A DNA stretch of 64,000 nt, from positions 186,001 to 250,000 of the forward strand of contig VZRS01012605.1 in NCBI GenBank assembly GCA_013398055.1. The letters are read 5' to 3'. The position numbers and the translations under genes were made by a program. Below the pieces are notes generated by a model that worked only from the letters and a program-made list of their open reading frames with translations, made no database searches and was not told the DNA's origin. Source of the DNA: Ifrita kowaldi (taxonomy: Eukaryota; Chordata; Aves; Passeriformes; Cinclosomatidae). Below are positions 48,330-60,079 of the stretch, one piece after another (position 1 is the stretch's first letter; the number at the start of each line of letters is the position of its first letter).

Positions 48330-50210
48330 TAAGGCACAATAAGTAAGCATAAGGACAGTGGAGGCAAAGTCAGGAGGACATGGAAAGAATACAGAGATGC
48401 TGCTTGCCACTAGAGGGAGAAAATTAGTGTGGCCAAAGCTCAACAGGAGTTAAAGCCTGCCAAAAACATGGGGGACAACAAAAAGGCGTTTTTAAATATG
48501 TCAATCTCAAAGAGCAGTCCAAAAATAACATATGCCTGTTATAGAATGAGGATGGTCACCCCACAAATAGAGACCCAAACAAGACAGAGAAATTTAATGC
48601 TTTCTTTGCCTCCATCTTTAACACTGATGATGGGCTAAGAGGGTCCCAGGGTCCTGAGCTGGAGGACCATGGCTGTGAAAATGGTGAACAACCCTAAACT
48701 TGTACGGGATCTCCTGCTCCAACTGAATCCCTACAAATCTCAGACTTGATGGGATTCATCCAAGAACACTCAAAAAACTGGCCAATGTTTTCACGAGGAC
48801 TCTCTCAATGACTTTAATGGTCTTGGTAATATGGAGTTGACTGGAAGCTGGCTAACACTATCCCAACTTTCAAGAAGGGCAAGAAGGATGACCCTGGAAA
48901 GTACAGGCCTGTCAGTCTCACTTCAGTACCTGGTAAAATTATGGAGATTATTCTGTGTTGAAGTGTTGAAAAACACAGGCACAGCCAGCACAGCTTCATG
49001 AGGCAAAGTCCTGCTTGTCAAACTTAATTTCTTTTTATGACAGGATAACCTACCCAGCTGATCAAGGGAAGTCAGATTTTTGGGTTTCAGTACAGGCTTT
49101 GATACTGCCTCTCCCAGGATCCTTCTGGACAAACTGTACAGCAAACGGCTGAATAAACGCATCATGTGATGGGTGAGCAACTGGCTCATGGGTTGGGCAC
49201 AAAGGGTTACAGTGAATGGGGTGACACCTGGCTGATAACTGGTCACTACTGGGATTCCACACAGCCTCATTTTAGGCTCAGTGCTCCTTAGCACCTTCAT
49301 AAATGACTTGGACACAGGACTTGAAGAACGTATACTACGTAAGTTTGCCAATGACACTAAACTGGGAGGAGCTGTTGACTCCCCTTAAGGCAGAGTGACC
49401 TTGACAAATTAGAGGGTTGGGCAATTACCAACCACATGACATTTAAAAAGGGCAAGTGTCAGATTCTACACCCGGGATAGGGCAACCCAGGATGTACAGA
49501 CAGACTGGGAATGAGACATTGAAAATCGTGGGAAAGGACCTGGGGGTTGTGGTCAACAGAAAGTTGAACATGAGCCAGCAGTGCCCTGGCAGCCAGGAGG
49601 GCCACCCGTGTCCTGGGGGGCATCAGGCACAGCATCACCAGCTGGGCAAGGGAGGGGATTGTCCCGCTCTGCTCTGCACTGGGGCAGCCTCACCTCGAGT
49701 GCTGGGGGCAGTTTTGGGTGCCACAACACAGAAAAGACATTGAGCTGCCAGAGAGTGTCCAAAGGAGGGCCAGGAAAATGGTGAAGGGTCTGGAGGGGAA
49801 GCTGTACAAGGAGCAGTTGCGGTCACCTGGCTTGTTCAGCCTAGAGAGGCTGAGGGGTGGCTGGCCTCATCACACTCCACAGTTTTCTCATGAGGGGAAG
49901 AGGAGGGGGAGGCACTGATCTCTTCTCTGTGTTGAGCAATGACAGAACCTGAGGGAATGGCCTGAAGTTGTGTCAGGGGAGGTTTAGGTCAGATACTAGG
50001 GAAAGGTTCTTCACCCAGAGGGTGGCTGGACACTGGAACAGCGTTCCTAGGTAAGTGGTCATGTCACCAAGCCTGTCAGGGGTCAGGAATTGTTTGGACA
50101 ATACTCTCAGGAGGCACATGGTGTGACTCTTGGGGATGGTCCTGTGCAGGGCTGGACTCGATGATCCTTGTGGGTGCCTTCCAACCCAGGATATTCTATG
50201 ACGCTATGAT
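48330..50210 (+). repeat. CR1 LINE in ELAVL2 intron, antisense to the gene, with complete 3' end
   Basis: A CR1 copy of about 1.9 kb, starting late in the endonuclease/linker region ('ggagaaaattagtgtggccaaagctc'). It passes through a decayed reverse transcriptase ('KYRPVSLTSVPGKI' near 48,900) and the tail of ORF2 ('gttgaacatgagccagcagtg'), and ends with 'ccaacccaggatattctatgacgctatg'. Stops and frameshifts throughout mean that it is inactive. Being antisense to ELAVL2, it would enter the pre-mRNA as the complementary strand. Confidence 0.9.
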
Positions 50211-51326
50211 TTTCCAGGATGAAGTGTTTCTAGAATATATACACACACACACATATATATTATTTTTAAGATTTCTCCATGTGCTTCTTCCCACACCTCC
50301 CCCAACTACAGAATGCCACCACAACTCTAAACCCTTTCAAATTACCTAGCCAATACCCAAAATACGCAGTGCATACCACTCCTATTACTCTCATTCCTGG
50401 AGTCCCTTAAACTGCTTCTTTCGTAAAATGTTTACCCTGAAGAAGCTCTTGTTTCTTCCTGGCAAATCCCAGATACAGCAAGAGGAAGTCTTATTACAGA
50501 TCCTCTTCAAGACTCAACAAAATATGAGCATAGGTAAAAAACATACACTTGATTTGGTTTTCTATAAAGCATTGATTCTGCAGTGAGCTGAGTTTGTGGA
50601 ATGGACTGACAAGAAATTACTGAACCCCTGAAAGAGCAGAAAAAAGGAAATAAAAAAAATGCTTGACTACTATCAGTTGCCTTAGTGTGGATGACTGAGG
50701 CCTACTGTCATTGACATCTGGGGTGGAGAGCAATGTGAAGAGTTCTAGAAACACTACCACTTACAGGTCCTTGTTACAGGGCAGTCAGATGAGGACTTAA
50801 TACAGTAATGGTATCACTTGTATGATTTTTCATCAGTTATCCCAAAGATTTAAAAATATTCTGGAAAAATTCTCAGGGACTTTCACTGGAAAATTTTTAA
50901 AGATGCTTTAAGTTATGCATCTTACAGAAACTGAAAAACAATTATATGGAGCTGCTTTTGAAAGTCCAGCTCAAGTTTTCTCTTAACAAGAAAGAAAGGA
51001 AGCATTATATTGATCCTGTTGCTTTTACTAGTAAAGTTTAAGCTGTTTTCATGCCTCTGACAACTATTAACAGAGGCGGGGCAACTGCATCAGGCAATCC
51101 TGTCTGAAAGGTCAGCAGCTAAGATTACTTGCATGTGTAACACATGAAAGATCTAAATAATTGGTGCCATCTCAGCTATGTAGCGAGCACCATACCTGGA
51201 ATGATGAAACAGTGCAAAGCAAAAACCTAGAAGACAAGAAAAGATGATTTTCTTTTACAGTGTAAGGATTTAAAATTTGGTAAGACTGTCTTTTAGTGAT
51301 GAAACATTAGCCTGAAGTCCCTGATC

Positions 51327-51352
51327 AAAAAAAAAAAAAAAAAAAAAAAAAA
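51327..51352 (+). repeat. Run of 26 A residues
   Basis: A homopolymer on the plus strand, read as 26 U residues in the ELAVL2 pre-mRNA. No LINE precedes it closely (the nearest CR1 ends 1.1 kb earlier, and CR1 elements do not use poly-A tails), so it is not an obvious retroposon tail. Confidence 0.9.
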
Positions 51353-53185
51353 GAAAAATCCAACTATATGCAACCTCAGTTTACCTTTTGACCACTCAGT
51401 TAAACTTTTTTCTTCCTTCCACATCAATGAAAGTGAGAGAGATTTTACTCTCTCTCCTATTTACAGACTTGGTATAACTCAATGCTTTTTGTTTTTTTGT
51501 TACCATTACACTTATATATGGGGCAAATCATAGTATAATTTAAGGTGCTTTTAAGCATTACTTTACACTTAGCATCTCAGAAAAAACCAACAACTTCCCA
51601 GGGAAATGAAAATGGACCTTCATAAAAATACAACTCCATTTAAAGAAAAATAAATTTCCACCAGTCAAAATTTAAGGTACAAAGCCTGAAGTTGCAGGAC
51701 AGGGTTAGTTTACTGAAATTACCTAAGCACAAAGAAATAGGTCTTATCCAAAAAAAAAAAAACAACAAAAAAACCCAAAAACCATCCAAAAAAACCCAAC
51801 CCTCCCCCAAAAAAACTCTGAATGCTGGGCGGATTTTTACAAATCACGACAGATCTACCTGGAGTATCAGCGAAATACCGATGTTATCCCAGCCAGCATC
51901 TGAGTGAAACTGAATACAGAGGAGTATCTCGGAACACGGGCAGTCAGAACAACTCAAGGAATCTGCAGGCCAACACTTGCCAGAACATGTATGTTGTAAC
52001 ACACAGGCTGTTCAACAGCTCATCCATGATCTTATTTCATACAATGCACTTGAGTCTATCCTGCAATTTCTGCCCCTACACTCTATGGAATAATGGCAAG
52101 CCTATTTTTATACAATATTCAGAACACTGTTGTAAGGTAGCCTTTTTATTACCTAAGAAAGGGTTAAGAAGATCTGCAAAAAAGTCAATAAAATTAGTTA
52201 TGCCCTCTCTTATGGCAGAACACCTACTCCTCACACCTGTAAGACACCTGCAGCACATAAGGTCAAAAAGTTGAAGAAAAGAAAAATTCAGAAATTCTGA
52301 AGTGAAGTCCCTGAACTCTTGAATATTTGGCTTATAGGCAAGTCTAGCCAATGGAGAGCTTTTGAAATTTGGTACATTCTCTTTGAAGCAAGCTATCAAC
52401 TGGTTTTGTTTCTTGAAAAATAAAACAGAAATATTCTTTGAGTGTACTACTACTTAACACATTCCAGTCACATTGTTCAGGGGCAGAGGGAGGGAAGAAA
52501 TTATCAAAATCACTGAAAAAAGTCCGAGGTACTCATGGATGTATATAATGCAGTGTTTGTTTCACTTTGTTCTCACCATCTGTTCTTTTTAATACACTGA
52601 ATAGCAAAAGGAACTGTATGGCTATAGTTTCAGCATGACGGGAACATAAATCTCCAAAAAGCACAGGCGGACAATATGTGAACAATCTTCATTATTAAAG
52701 GTTGTAACAAGAAAAGACAAAGTATGGCATGGAGGACATAAACAACTAACTAGGGGAAAACTGAAAGCCAGAATGAGGAGGAAAAATGTAGGGGTACGCA
52801 AGAGGAAGCTGGCTGTGGCATGCTTCTGTCTAAGAAAAACAACTAGACCTCCTAGGTCAATATTAACTTCATGGACTTGCACGTTAATCAAGAATAACCT
52901 AGGAAATCAAAAGTAATCTTTGAAAAAAAAATTTAGTGACTGAGTAGAAGAAAGATGCCAGCTGGGTTTAGCTAAGTATGCTTATTAGACACTGAAATGC
53001 TATCAATAGGATGGCATGCATTTTGGTTTTAGTTGTACTGTGGGAGCATAGCTGAAGTTCAACATTCATGTGTTTACTTCCCACAGAGAAGTCAGACAAG
53101 CAGGAAAACACAAGAGTGGAGGCAAACAAACAGTGCTGTGGGAACATGCGAGTTTCAGCACAGCTGTGCACATTATTTGACTTAC

Positions 53186-53411
53186 CTAAAACGTTGAGCC
53201 TGCTGAGCTAGAGGTGCGGGATACCTTCTGTTTGGAGAATGGTACAGCTGGGAAAGAATGGCCTGATTGGTTTTTTGGCTTGGATTGTTAGCAAACTTTA
53301 CAGTGATGGGCTCTGTGGCACCTGGAGGTTTCTGGCCATTTAAGCCCTTGATAGCTTCTTCTGCTTCAATTCGCTTGTCAAACCGGATAAACCCCACGCC
53401 CCTTGACACCC
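53186..53411 (-). CDS. ELAVL2: ELAVL2 226-nt exon (RRM2 second half and hinge)
   Basis: The exon is bounded by tgtgcag|GGGTGTC and TTTTAG|gtaagt and is 226 bases, the length I recall for the matching ELAV-family exon. It reads 'GVSRGVGFIRFDKRIEAEEA' containing the RRM2 RNP1 octamer 'RGVGFIRF'. It continues with 'IKGLNGQKPPGATEPITVKF' and 'ANNPSQKTNQAILSQLY', and ends in the hinge 'HSPNRRYPAPLAQQAQRF'. Phases are 2 bases in and 2 bases out and join both neighbours cleanly. Two hinge residues differ from the form I recall for vertebrate ELAVL2: His for Gln after 'SQLY', and Ala for Gly in 'RRYPGPL'. The frame is intact, so the gene looks functional. Confidence 0.96.
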
Positions 53412-55910
53412 CTGCACAAGGCAAAAAAAGCATACAGTAATGAATTCACAGACTACACAATATTAGATGTTAACTTTTTATTTGTGTGACCAGTTGCCCA
53501 GTTGCCGTTGATGGTAAATTGTTGCAAACACGTGAAAATTTTGAGCTTAATAGAACTGAGCTTTTGTGTAGAGTAAGAATTTTCTACTGTAATTTTGACT
53601 TTAATTTTTAATTTAACTGATGTAAGACATTTGTGTAAAAAGTGCGGAGGGCTGAGGGAAAACAGTTGAAACAACTTAAAATAGTGAGCCTAAGAGGAAT
53701 TCGGAAACAAAGCAATTTTGTTGGATGGAGATGAACCCAACCCAGCTGCACTGTAACCTCTGGTCAGCTCACACTACTCAGCAGTACCTAAATTCACAAA
53801 AAATCAGTAAATAGCTTAGTCCTCTGCTCTCTAGCAGCAAAAAAAGTAACTTTTGTTCTCCTGCAGTATCCCCTGAAACTCTCTTTGGAGCAAATAAGCT
53901 GAGATGATGATGATGTGCACACACTATAGTGCAATAATGAGAATTATGGCCATGTTTAAGCAGTTAGTGGCTACCTCTAAATAGAAGATTTGGTTTCAGT
54001 ATATCACCATACATCACTGGGTGTTACTTTTGAAGGAAACTTTTCTTGGTATAGAAAAGTCAAAGGCAATGTGCAAGGGAATCCAAAAGTGTTTATGGAA
54101 GGTCTTAGGAACATCACAAATCAAAAATCCAAAGTATCTTAGCACAGAAACACATTGAGCTGTGGATACTTGAACCAATTAACATTAAAGTTACTAACAG
54201 CCAACATTAGTTAGAACAATGTGTTTTTTGTAATATTTCTAGTGCCATATAGAGCCCCTTTGCATTTTGGTTCATGAATAACCAGATGAGTTAGACACTT
54301 GTCCTCAATTCAGAAAGACATTAATGACAAAAAATGTATTCTGTTCATAAACAATGATGATTTAAACCATCAACATGACAATGAAGAGGCCTAAGAAAGC
54401 TTTGAAGAGGCAAATGTCAGAGCTTCAACTTTGCATTTTTTATCTGTCAGTTTGTCACAACCTTATTATTTTTACCATTTTGAGCCTTCTTCTTCCAAAC
54501 TGCTAAGAAGGAGGCAAGAAAGCTTAAGCCTTAATAACAGTCTATATGCCAGAAAAATACACTGCAAATAGCAGGATTTATGAACACGAACAGAATTACC
54601 ATGCATATTAGAAGTTCAATTATATTTACTTACTGGTCTATTTGTTAAATTCCATCTATTTCTATGTATGGATATACAGGAACCTACTGTGAACAGCTAT
54701 TTATTGCACAAAGACTAGGAATCTGTTCCACAAATCTGCTACATCTACAAGTCAGTATTTGGCCTTTAGCTTTCCTTTCCAGGCCTCTCTACACTCTTCA
54801 CAATTCACACTATAAAAACACTCTGTAAGTACTAGGTGTCAATATTGAGATTTCTTTTAACTTAGTGGAACTCAAAGGAGAACCTACAAGTTCCTCTAAA
54901 GGTCAGCCAAGACTCAAACGCTGGCATGTAGAAACTTTTCAAAGTAAGACAATTTAAAAACTGTATGACCTTCTACAGTTGAAAGCTGTTTGTTACCCAG
55001 GAGGATATGTGACTTTGAAAAGGTACAAGTACAAAACAATAAATAAACCAAACCTAGCTTATTCAGGGAATAATTATGTGAGTAAATGACTTCCTCCGTC
55101 CCACCCCTCAGTGTGCTGAAGGGGGGGAGCTTGGAGAGCTCTGCTTCTTTCTACGTTGCTTTGTACACTCAATACTCCTGTCATGTACTTGGCTTTTTAT
55201 TCGATTGCTTATTTCTGGCAGAGACCTCACAGCAGGTGATGCAGAAAATTATAAAGCTCCTCAAGATCAGCCATTTGAGACAGCAAAGAAACACAGGCAT
55301 TATGGTCTGAGTTTGAAGAGTAACCACAAAGTGCCACTGACAGCCATTACCTGATTGAGACACGTATTGTAATAATGTAAATAACCTGCTACATCTCAGT
55401 ACTTCAAGGCATGGGTAATCACCGAACTTATCTGCTCCTGAGGAACTCAAAGTTCATGTGTGTGCCCAAATTTAATGAGTTAGCCTTGAAAACAGTCTTA
55501 ACAGTAATTGCCAGTCTGGAGCTTCTGTAATCCTAGCCTCAGAGAACCAGCTGTGCATAAAATTTTCTTTTTAGAAAAAAAAGTTTAATAGCATTTTGTA
55601 AGGCACAGAGAGACTATTTTCATGCAGCAGCTTGGAAAGGAAGATTATGGCAGCTGTAAATTTATTACAAGTCATCAAACAAGCTTCAAACCTGCACCTT
55701 CAGGGTGGAAATGACTCAAGCTGGCTCAGTACACTACGCAGTCTATTTTTGTCCATGCATATTTATGAACAGTTCCAGGAGAAAAATGCATTTTCTGGCC
55801 TACATACACCATTTATACATTATAGACACAAGACTATTGTACTGAGAGATGAAATATTTCTTAAAACTGTGAGTCCAAAAATGAGAGGCCATGCAAAACT
55901 GCCTACTTAC
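53412..55910 (-). other. ELAVL2: ELAVL2 intron between the two RRM2 exons
   Basis: A 2.5-kb GT-AG intron, AT-rich, with no recognised repeat or gene. Both ends have strong splice sites (gtaagt donor at 55,910; tgcag acceptor at 53,412). Confidence 0.85.
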
Positions 55911-56064
55911 CAGTGACTTGGTCAACCAGAATACGAGAAGTAATAATGCGTCCATATTGGGAAAAGAGCTGTTCCAGTTCTTTCTGGGTCATTGTTTTTG
56001 GAAGTCCACTAACATACAAGTTTGCATCTCTGATAGAAGCTGAACTTGGTCGTGCATAAGAAAC
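55911..56064 (-). CDS. ELAVL2: ELAVL2 154-nt exon (RRM1 tail, RRM2 first half)
   Basis: Exactly 154 bases between cctaag|GTTTCTT and GTCACTG|gtaagt. It begins in phase 0 with '[20 protein letters not shown]', the end of RRM1 and the start of RRM2 with RNP2 'LYVSGL'. It runs through '[18 protein letters not shown]' to 'RILVDQVTG', with the final Gly codon split 1/2 with the next exon. These residues match vertebrate ELAV proteins at every position I can recall. The acceptor has a good pyrimidine tract (ttcttctttttttcc). The next exon upstream, which would encode RRM1 from about 'GYGFVNY', is not in the window. Confidence 0.96.
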
Positions 56065-56202
56065 CTTAGGGAAAAAAAGAAGAAAATACTAGAAAATAAA
56101 CACTTTAAAACCAGCTGAAATACAACAGTGTTATTTGTTCTGAGACATTAAAATATCTCCAAGAGCAGACAGAACACTTACTTTGCAAAGCCAGTTCAGT
56201 GG

Positions 56203-56333
56203 GTTTTGGGTGGTTTTTTGTTTTTGTTTTTTTTTCGCTTGTTTGGGTTATTTTTTGGGGTTTTTTTTGTTTTTTGGGGGGGGGGGTTTGGGTTTTTTTG
56301 CCTTTTTTGTTTTGGGGTTTTCTTTTGGGAGCT
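56203..56333 (+). repeat. G/T-rich low-complexity tract with an 11-G run
   Basis: A mix of T runs and G runs ('tttttgggg' type units), including 11 consecutive G residues at 56,276-56,286. Read in the ELAVL2 pre-mRNA, it is C/A-rich and lies about 140 bases upstream of the 154-nt exon acceptor. Confidence 0.9.
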
Positions 56334-57374
56334 GGCTTCTGAAAACACAGAAGGAATGCAACTTAGACCACACAGAAGCTGACTATATGAACTCATATAT
56401 AAATGAGAAAAAGCCAGGCACACATTCCAGCAAGCCTTGGTGGGGAAAGCGTTCTCAGTTAGCCGACTGTAAGATTAAAGTGACAAATTTAAGAAGTTCC
56501 ATGAATGCCCCATGTTCCGTGAATTCTCATTAAAAAGCACTAAAACATACAAGGAATTAACATTTCAGCGTGATATGTAGGCCAAAGGCACAGAAAGACA
56601 GTCTGACGCACTTATTGAGCTTGCTACCAAATGACACATAATCACAATCATTGAAGAAGTCAAGATAAACTCTGCTACATCACTTTCACAGGCCTAAGAA
56701 TGAATGGCAGAAATAGGAATCCAACTTGTACTTTGCCTGTTCAGCAGCTTGTCAATTTCTGCAACAGAGGCATTAAAAAAAATGCCATTTAACAGTGAGC
56801 TTCTCAGATCCTTTTGGACAGAAGTTTTTTACTTGCTGCCTCAAAGTGTCAGTCAGAAATATTTTAGGATGATGGAGTAGATGCTTTGACCTTTAGACAC
56901 ATACTACAAAACAGCACATTCACTACTCCCTACTGAAGTTTGTACAAGTAGTTTTACTATAAGAATGCTTAGGACAGAATGTCTGTGCTTCTCAAATAGG
57001 ACAAAATACTTTATCTAGGCTTTTCACCTATGCAAAAGAAAAAGGATCCTGAAGAAGTAGTCAGATTTATCTCCTTTCCCTCCCTCCTCTTCCATGCACT
57101 GCTAGCCAACACTGGGCAACGGGAACTTGATTCTGTCATTTTGTCTTTTGCCTAGTTCTTTGACATTTCTTTTCAAATCCTTCCTGTCTCATTTCCATGC
57201 AGATCAGAAGACTCTTAAGACTGCTGCAGAAGCAAAACAGAAGAGAGCACGCTGGAGATTAAACAATCAGTACCCTGAACACTGCTGTGATCCTTCAAGT
57301 TCCACCCAGAGGCTTTGTGCAAGGCACCTTTGTGCTGGCTGAAGAGGACTGACCTCAAAAACTTGTAGCTTGTA

Positions 57375-57403
57375 GTTGTATCCAACTTGTAGTTGGATAC
57401 AAC
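57375..57403 (+). repeat. Perfect inverted repeat, 12-bp arms and 5-base loop
   Basis: Left arm GTTGTATCCAAC (57,375-57,386), loop TTGTA, right arm GTTGGATACAAC (57,392-57,403). The arms pair without mismatch, so both the DNA and the ELAVL2 pre-mRNA could form a short stable hairpin. An 'acttgtag' repeat overlaps it (57,361 and 57,385). Confidence 0.9.
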
Positions 57404-58974
57404 ATGGAACCTTGTAAGTCACACTGCCTTGTTCTTTCCACATGAGAGCCACACAAGAGCTTAAAGCCCTGTGTCCAAAGTTACAGGAATGCTCGCATTC
57501 AGCCAAAGAAACAACAAGGACAATGACAGCTACCCTTTTCTAACCAGGCAGAAAAAACCAATGGCTAAGGAATGAAAAAACTTGCTCAACTTGCCCATTT
57601 GGTCCTGAGCTTCTTTAAAAAATAAACTCCCATGCCTCACTTGGCAGGATGACTTTAAGGAGACCCAAGGCCAAGGAATGGAGACAGACTGCGTGGGGAA
57701 TAGGACCTGGTCCCAGTAAAATCATGAATTACCAAACCCAAGCAGCTCTGAGTAGCTACTTTAATGTTTGTTTTCCAAAGAAATCCTTCCACCTCTTCCA
57801 TACCCCCTCAACCCCTGAATCCACATGGTAGGTGGGCACAGCAACCAAGTCCACTCCTAACTGAACACAATAAACTGTTTCATAGTTTTTAATTCCATCT
57901 GGAATTGAGATACACTGAGTAGTGTCCTATCCAATCCTTTTTTAAGCTGTCAGACACAAGCTTTTCTTTCCATACACATCTGTTCTGGTCCTCTGGAGAA
58001 AATGTCCAATTCCTGGAGTGACCACCAGCGATGGAAGGACAAAAACCAGTGGCTTATCCTAAGAAATGTTAAATGCCAACTGCTGGCCAAACAATGTTTC
58101 ATTACTGAAAAACCAAACCCCCTCCAGTTAGCTGAAGATTAAGGAGGTATTCTGGACTTTACATTACCTTTGTTGAACTCAAATACCTGTTGCGAAGCTG
58201 CTTTCTAAGCCTGCGCACTTGCCAAGTACTCAGAACAGAGGCTGCAGAGTGTAAGCCTCACAAGGTTTTTTTGAACAAGACAAAAATATCTGTAAAAATA
58301 GAAGACACCAAAGGCCTGCCAAGACTGTTAAAGCTGTACCTGGTGGCGCTATTGTTTTCCCAGTCTCCTAACTATCTAGACTTTGCTCTGGAAGTACTCC
58401 TATAGATGGTGATATATCAAACAGCTCCACTTTCTAAGCAATCCAATGCAGTAACTGGACTTTCCAATAAGTAGCCCACTCCTAACTGTCAAAATCATTC
58501 TAATTCAACACATCAGAGAGAATAAAATAGAGGAGGTACAACGTAAGCAGAAACAACAGAGTTGTGATCTGTATGAAAAGACACATAAAATGCAAAGAAA
58601 AACTTTTAAAGTAAAAAAAGTGACCTGTGAGGTAATGCTTAATATCCAAAGCTTTTGACTCTGCCTCCTGCTGGTCACTGGCACTGAAGTAGGCTAGAAG
58701 CAAGTTAGTAACTCTCCAGGTCTGCTGATCTGTGGTTCAAGTTCAACACTGATGAGAACGAAATGAAAATTCTTCCTTCTTATCCATACATTGCTCTGAC
58801 CTCCCTGATGATTACAGAAGCCCAGCAGCACAGGCATGGATACCACAGTTCCTACAAACCAAGCTGCTAGAACAGCTTTTAGGTCTGGAAACCATGGTTA
58901 TGCCCCTGCTTGCCACCTCCAGTGATTGAAGAATCACCTCTGAGCCAAATCTAGCAAGCTGGAGATCAAGCAAA

Positions 58975-59474
58975 GGTGTCTGGGGACCTGCTTGGATGAG
59001 CAAGGAATTAAACTCCAACATAAACCCAATGCATAAAGGATGTGAAAACAGGAATAGAAATAGTTTCCAATCACACACAGATGAAGTTAGAGAAAGAAAA
59101 CCCAGCTGAATTTGAAACTGGTGAGAGATCTGAAAGGCAACAAAATGATCTGTCAGCAAAAGGAAGACGGAGGAAAAACAAATCCACTGCTGAACAGGAC
59201 AGGAAAATTACTGAACTGGGAACACAAAAAACCAGACAGGACACTTAGTACTTTCTTGCCTCAGTCTTTACCAGCAGAACTGACCTTCAGGGATCTCAGG
59301 CCCAAGAGCAATAGAAAAGCCTGAAACAAGGAGCACATACCCTCAGTGGTGGAGGATCACAATGAGGAATACTTAAACTGCACAGAGAGAAATCCATGGG
59401 GCCTGAAAGGCTGTACCCACAAGTGCTGAGGAAGCTGACAGACGTTGCTGAAAGGCAACTCCTGGCTGTCTTTG
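58975..59474 (+). repeat. CR1 LINE, upstream part, interrupted by an LTR
   Basis: From about 'tggatgagcaaggaattaaactcc' it follows the linker between endonuclease and reverse transcriptase, with remnants such as 'LEKENPAEFETGE', 'CLSLYQQN' (from the FFAS-VF block) and 'GPERLYPQVLRKLTDVAER'. It breaks exactly at the LTR boundary at 59,474. It resumes at 60,080 with 'FERS.GT', as expected for one original element. Highly decayed; an old copy. Confidence 0.78.
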
Positions 59475-60079
59475 TGTAGCGGATTGATCTTGGCTGGGCA
59501 CCAGGTGCCCACCAAGCTGTTCAATCACTCCCTTTCCCAGTGGGACAGGGAAGAGAAAAATAAGATGGAAAACAACTTCTAAGTTGAGATAAGGCAGTTT
59601 CCTAAAGCAAGAAAAAAGCGCAGAAGTTTGCATGCACATAAGAAAAGGAAAAAAAATAAATTAATCTCTACTTCCCATTGGTGAGCAATGCTCAGCCACT
59701 TCCCAGGAAGCAGGGCTTCAGCATGTGGAGCAGCTGCTCTGGAAGGCAAACACTGTAAAATAATGAATGCCCCTGTTCCTTCGCCTTCCTTCCCTCAGCT
59801 TTTATATCTGAGCTGACATCATATGCCATGGAATATTGCTTTGGTCAGTTTGGGTCAGCTGGCCTGGTTGTGACCCCTCCCTGGATCTTGCCCACCCCCA
59901 GCCCCTTGATGGAGGGAGGAACGTTGGAGAGACAGCGCTGATGCTGTGCCGGGGCTGCTCAGCAGTAGCCAAAACACTGGTGTGCCATCAACACCTTTCC
60001 AACTATCGGTGCAAAGTGCAGCAGCACTGTGGGGGCTGCTGTGGGGGAAATGAGCTCCAGCTCAGCCAGACACATTACA
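59475..60079 (-). mobile_element. Solo ERV LTR inserted in a CR1, sense to ELAVL2
   Basis: On the minus strand it starts TGTAATGTGTCTGGC and ends GATCAATCCGCTACA, giving the expected TG...CA termini and 605 bases. The flanking 5-mers are 'ctttg' (59,470-59,474) and 'gtttg' (60,080-60,084), which fits a 5-bp target duplication with one later change. It has a TATA-like 'gatataaaagc' near 59,800-59,810 and shares blocks with the LTR at 21.3 kb. Overlapping ORFs of up to 166 codons on the plus strand are antisense artefacts. It lies in an intron in the gene's own direction. Confidence 0.85.

Larger units (their letters stand above)
47825..53185 (-). other. ELAVL2: ELAVL2 intron upstream of the 39-nt microexon
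   Basis: GT-AG intron of 5.36 kb. It contains an antisense CR1 (48.33-50.21 kb), a short CA/TA microsatellite (50,238-50,262), a 26-A run at 51,327-51,352 and an A/C-rich tract at about 51,750-51,818. Two ORFs of 150 and 107 codons at 51.8-52.4 kb overlap on opposite strands and resemble nothing known; I do not call them genes. Confidence 0.85.

Noticed and set aside
51822..52399. 150-codon plus and 107-codon minus ORFs in an ELAVL2 intron
   Set aside because: They overlap each other on opposite strands, resemble no family I know, and lack splice or promoter context.
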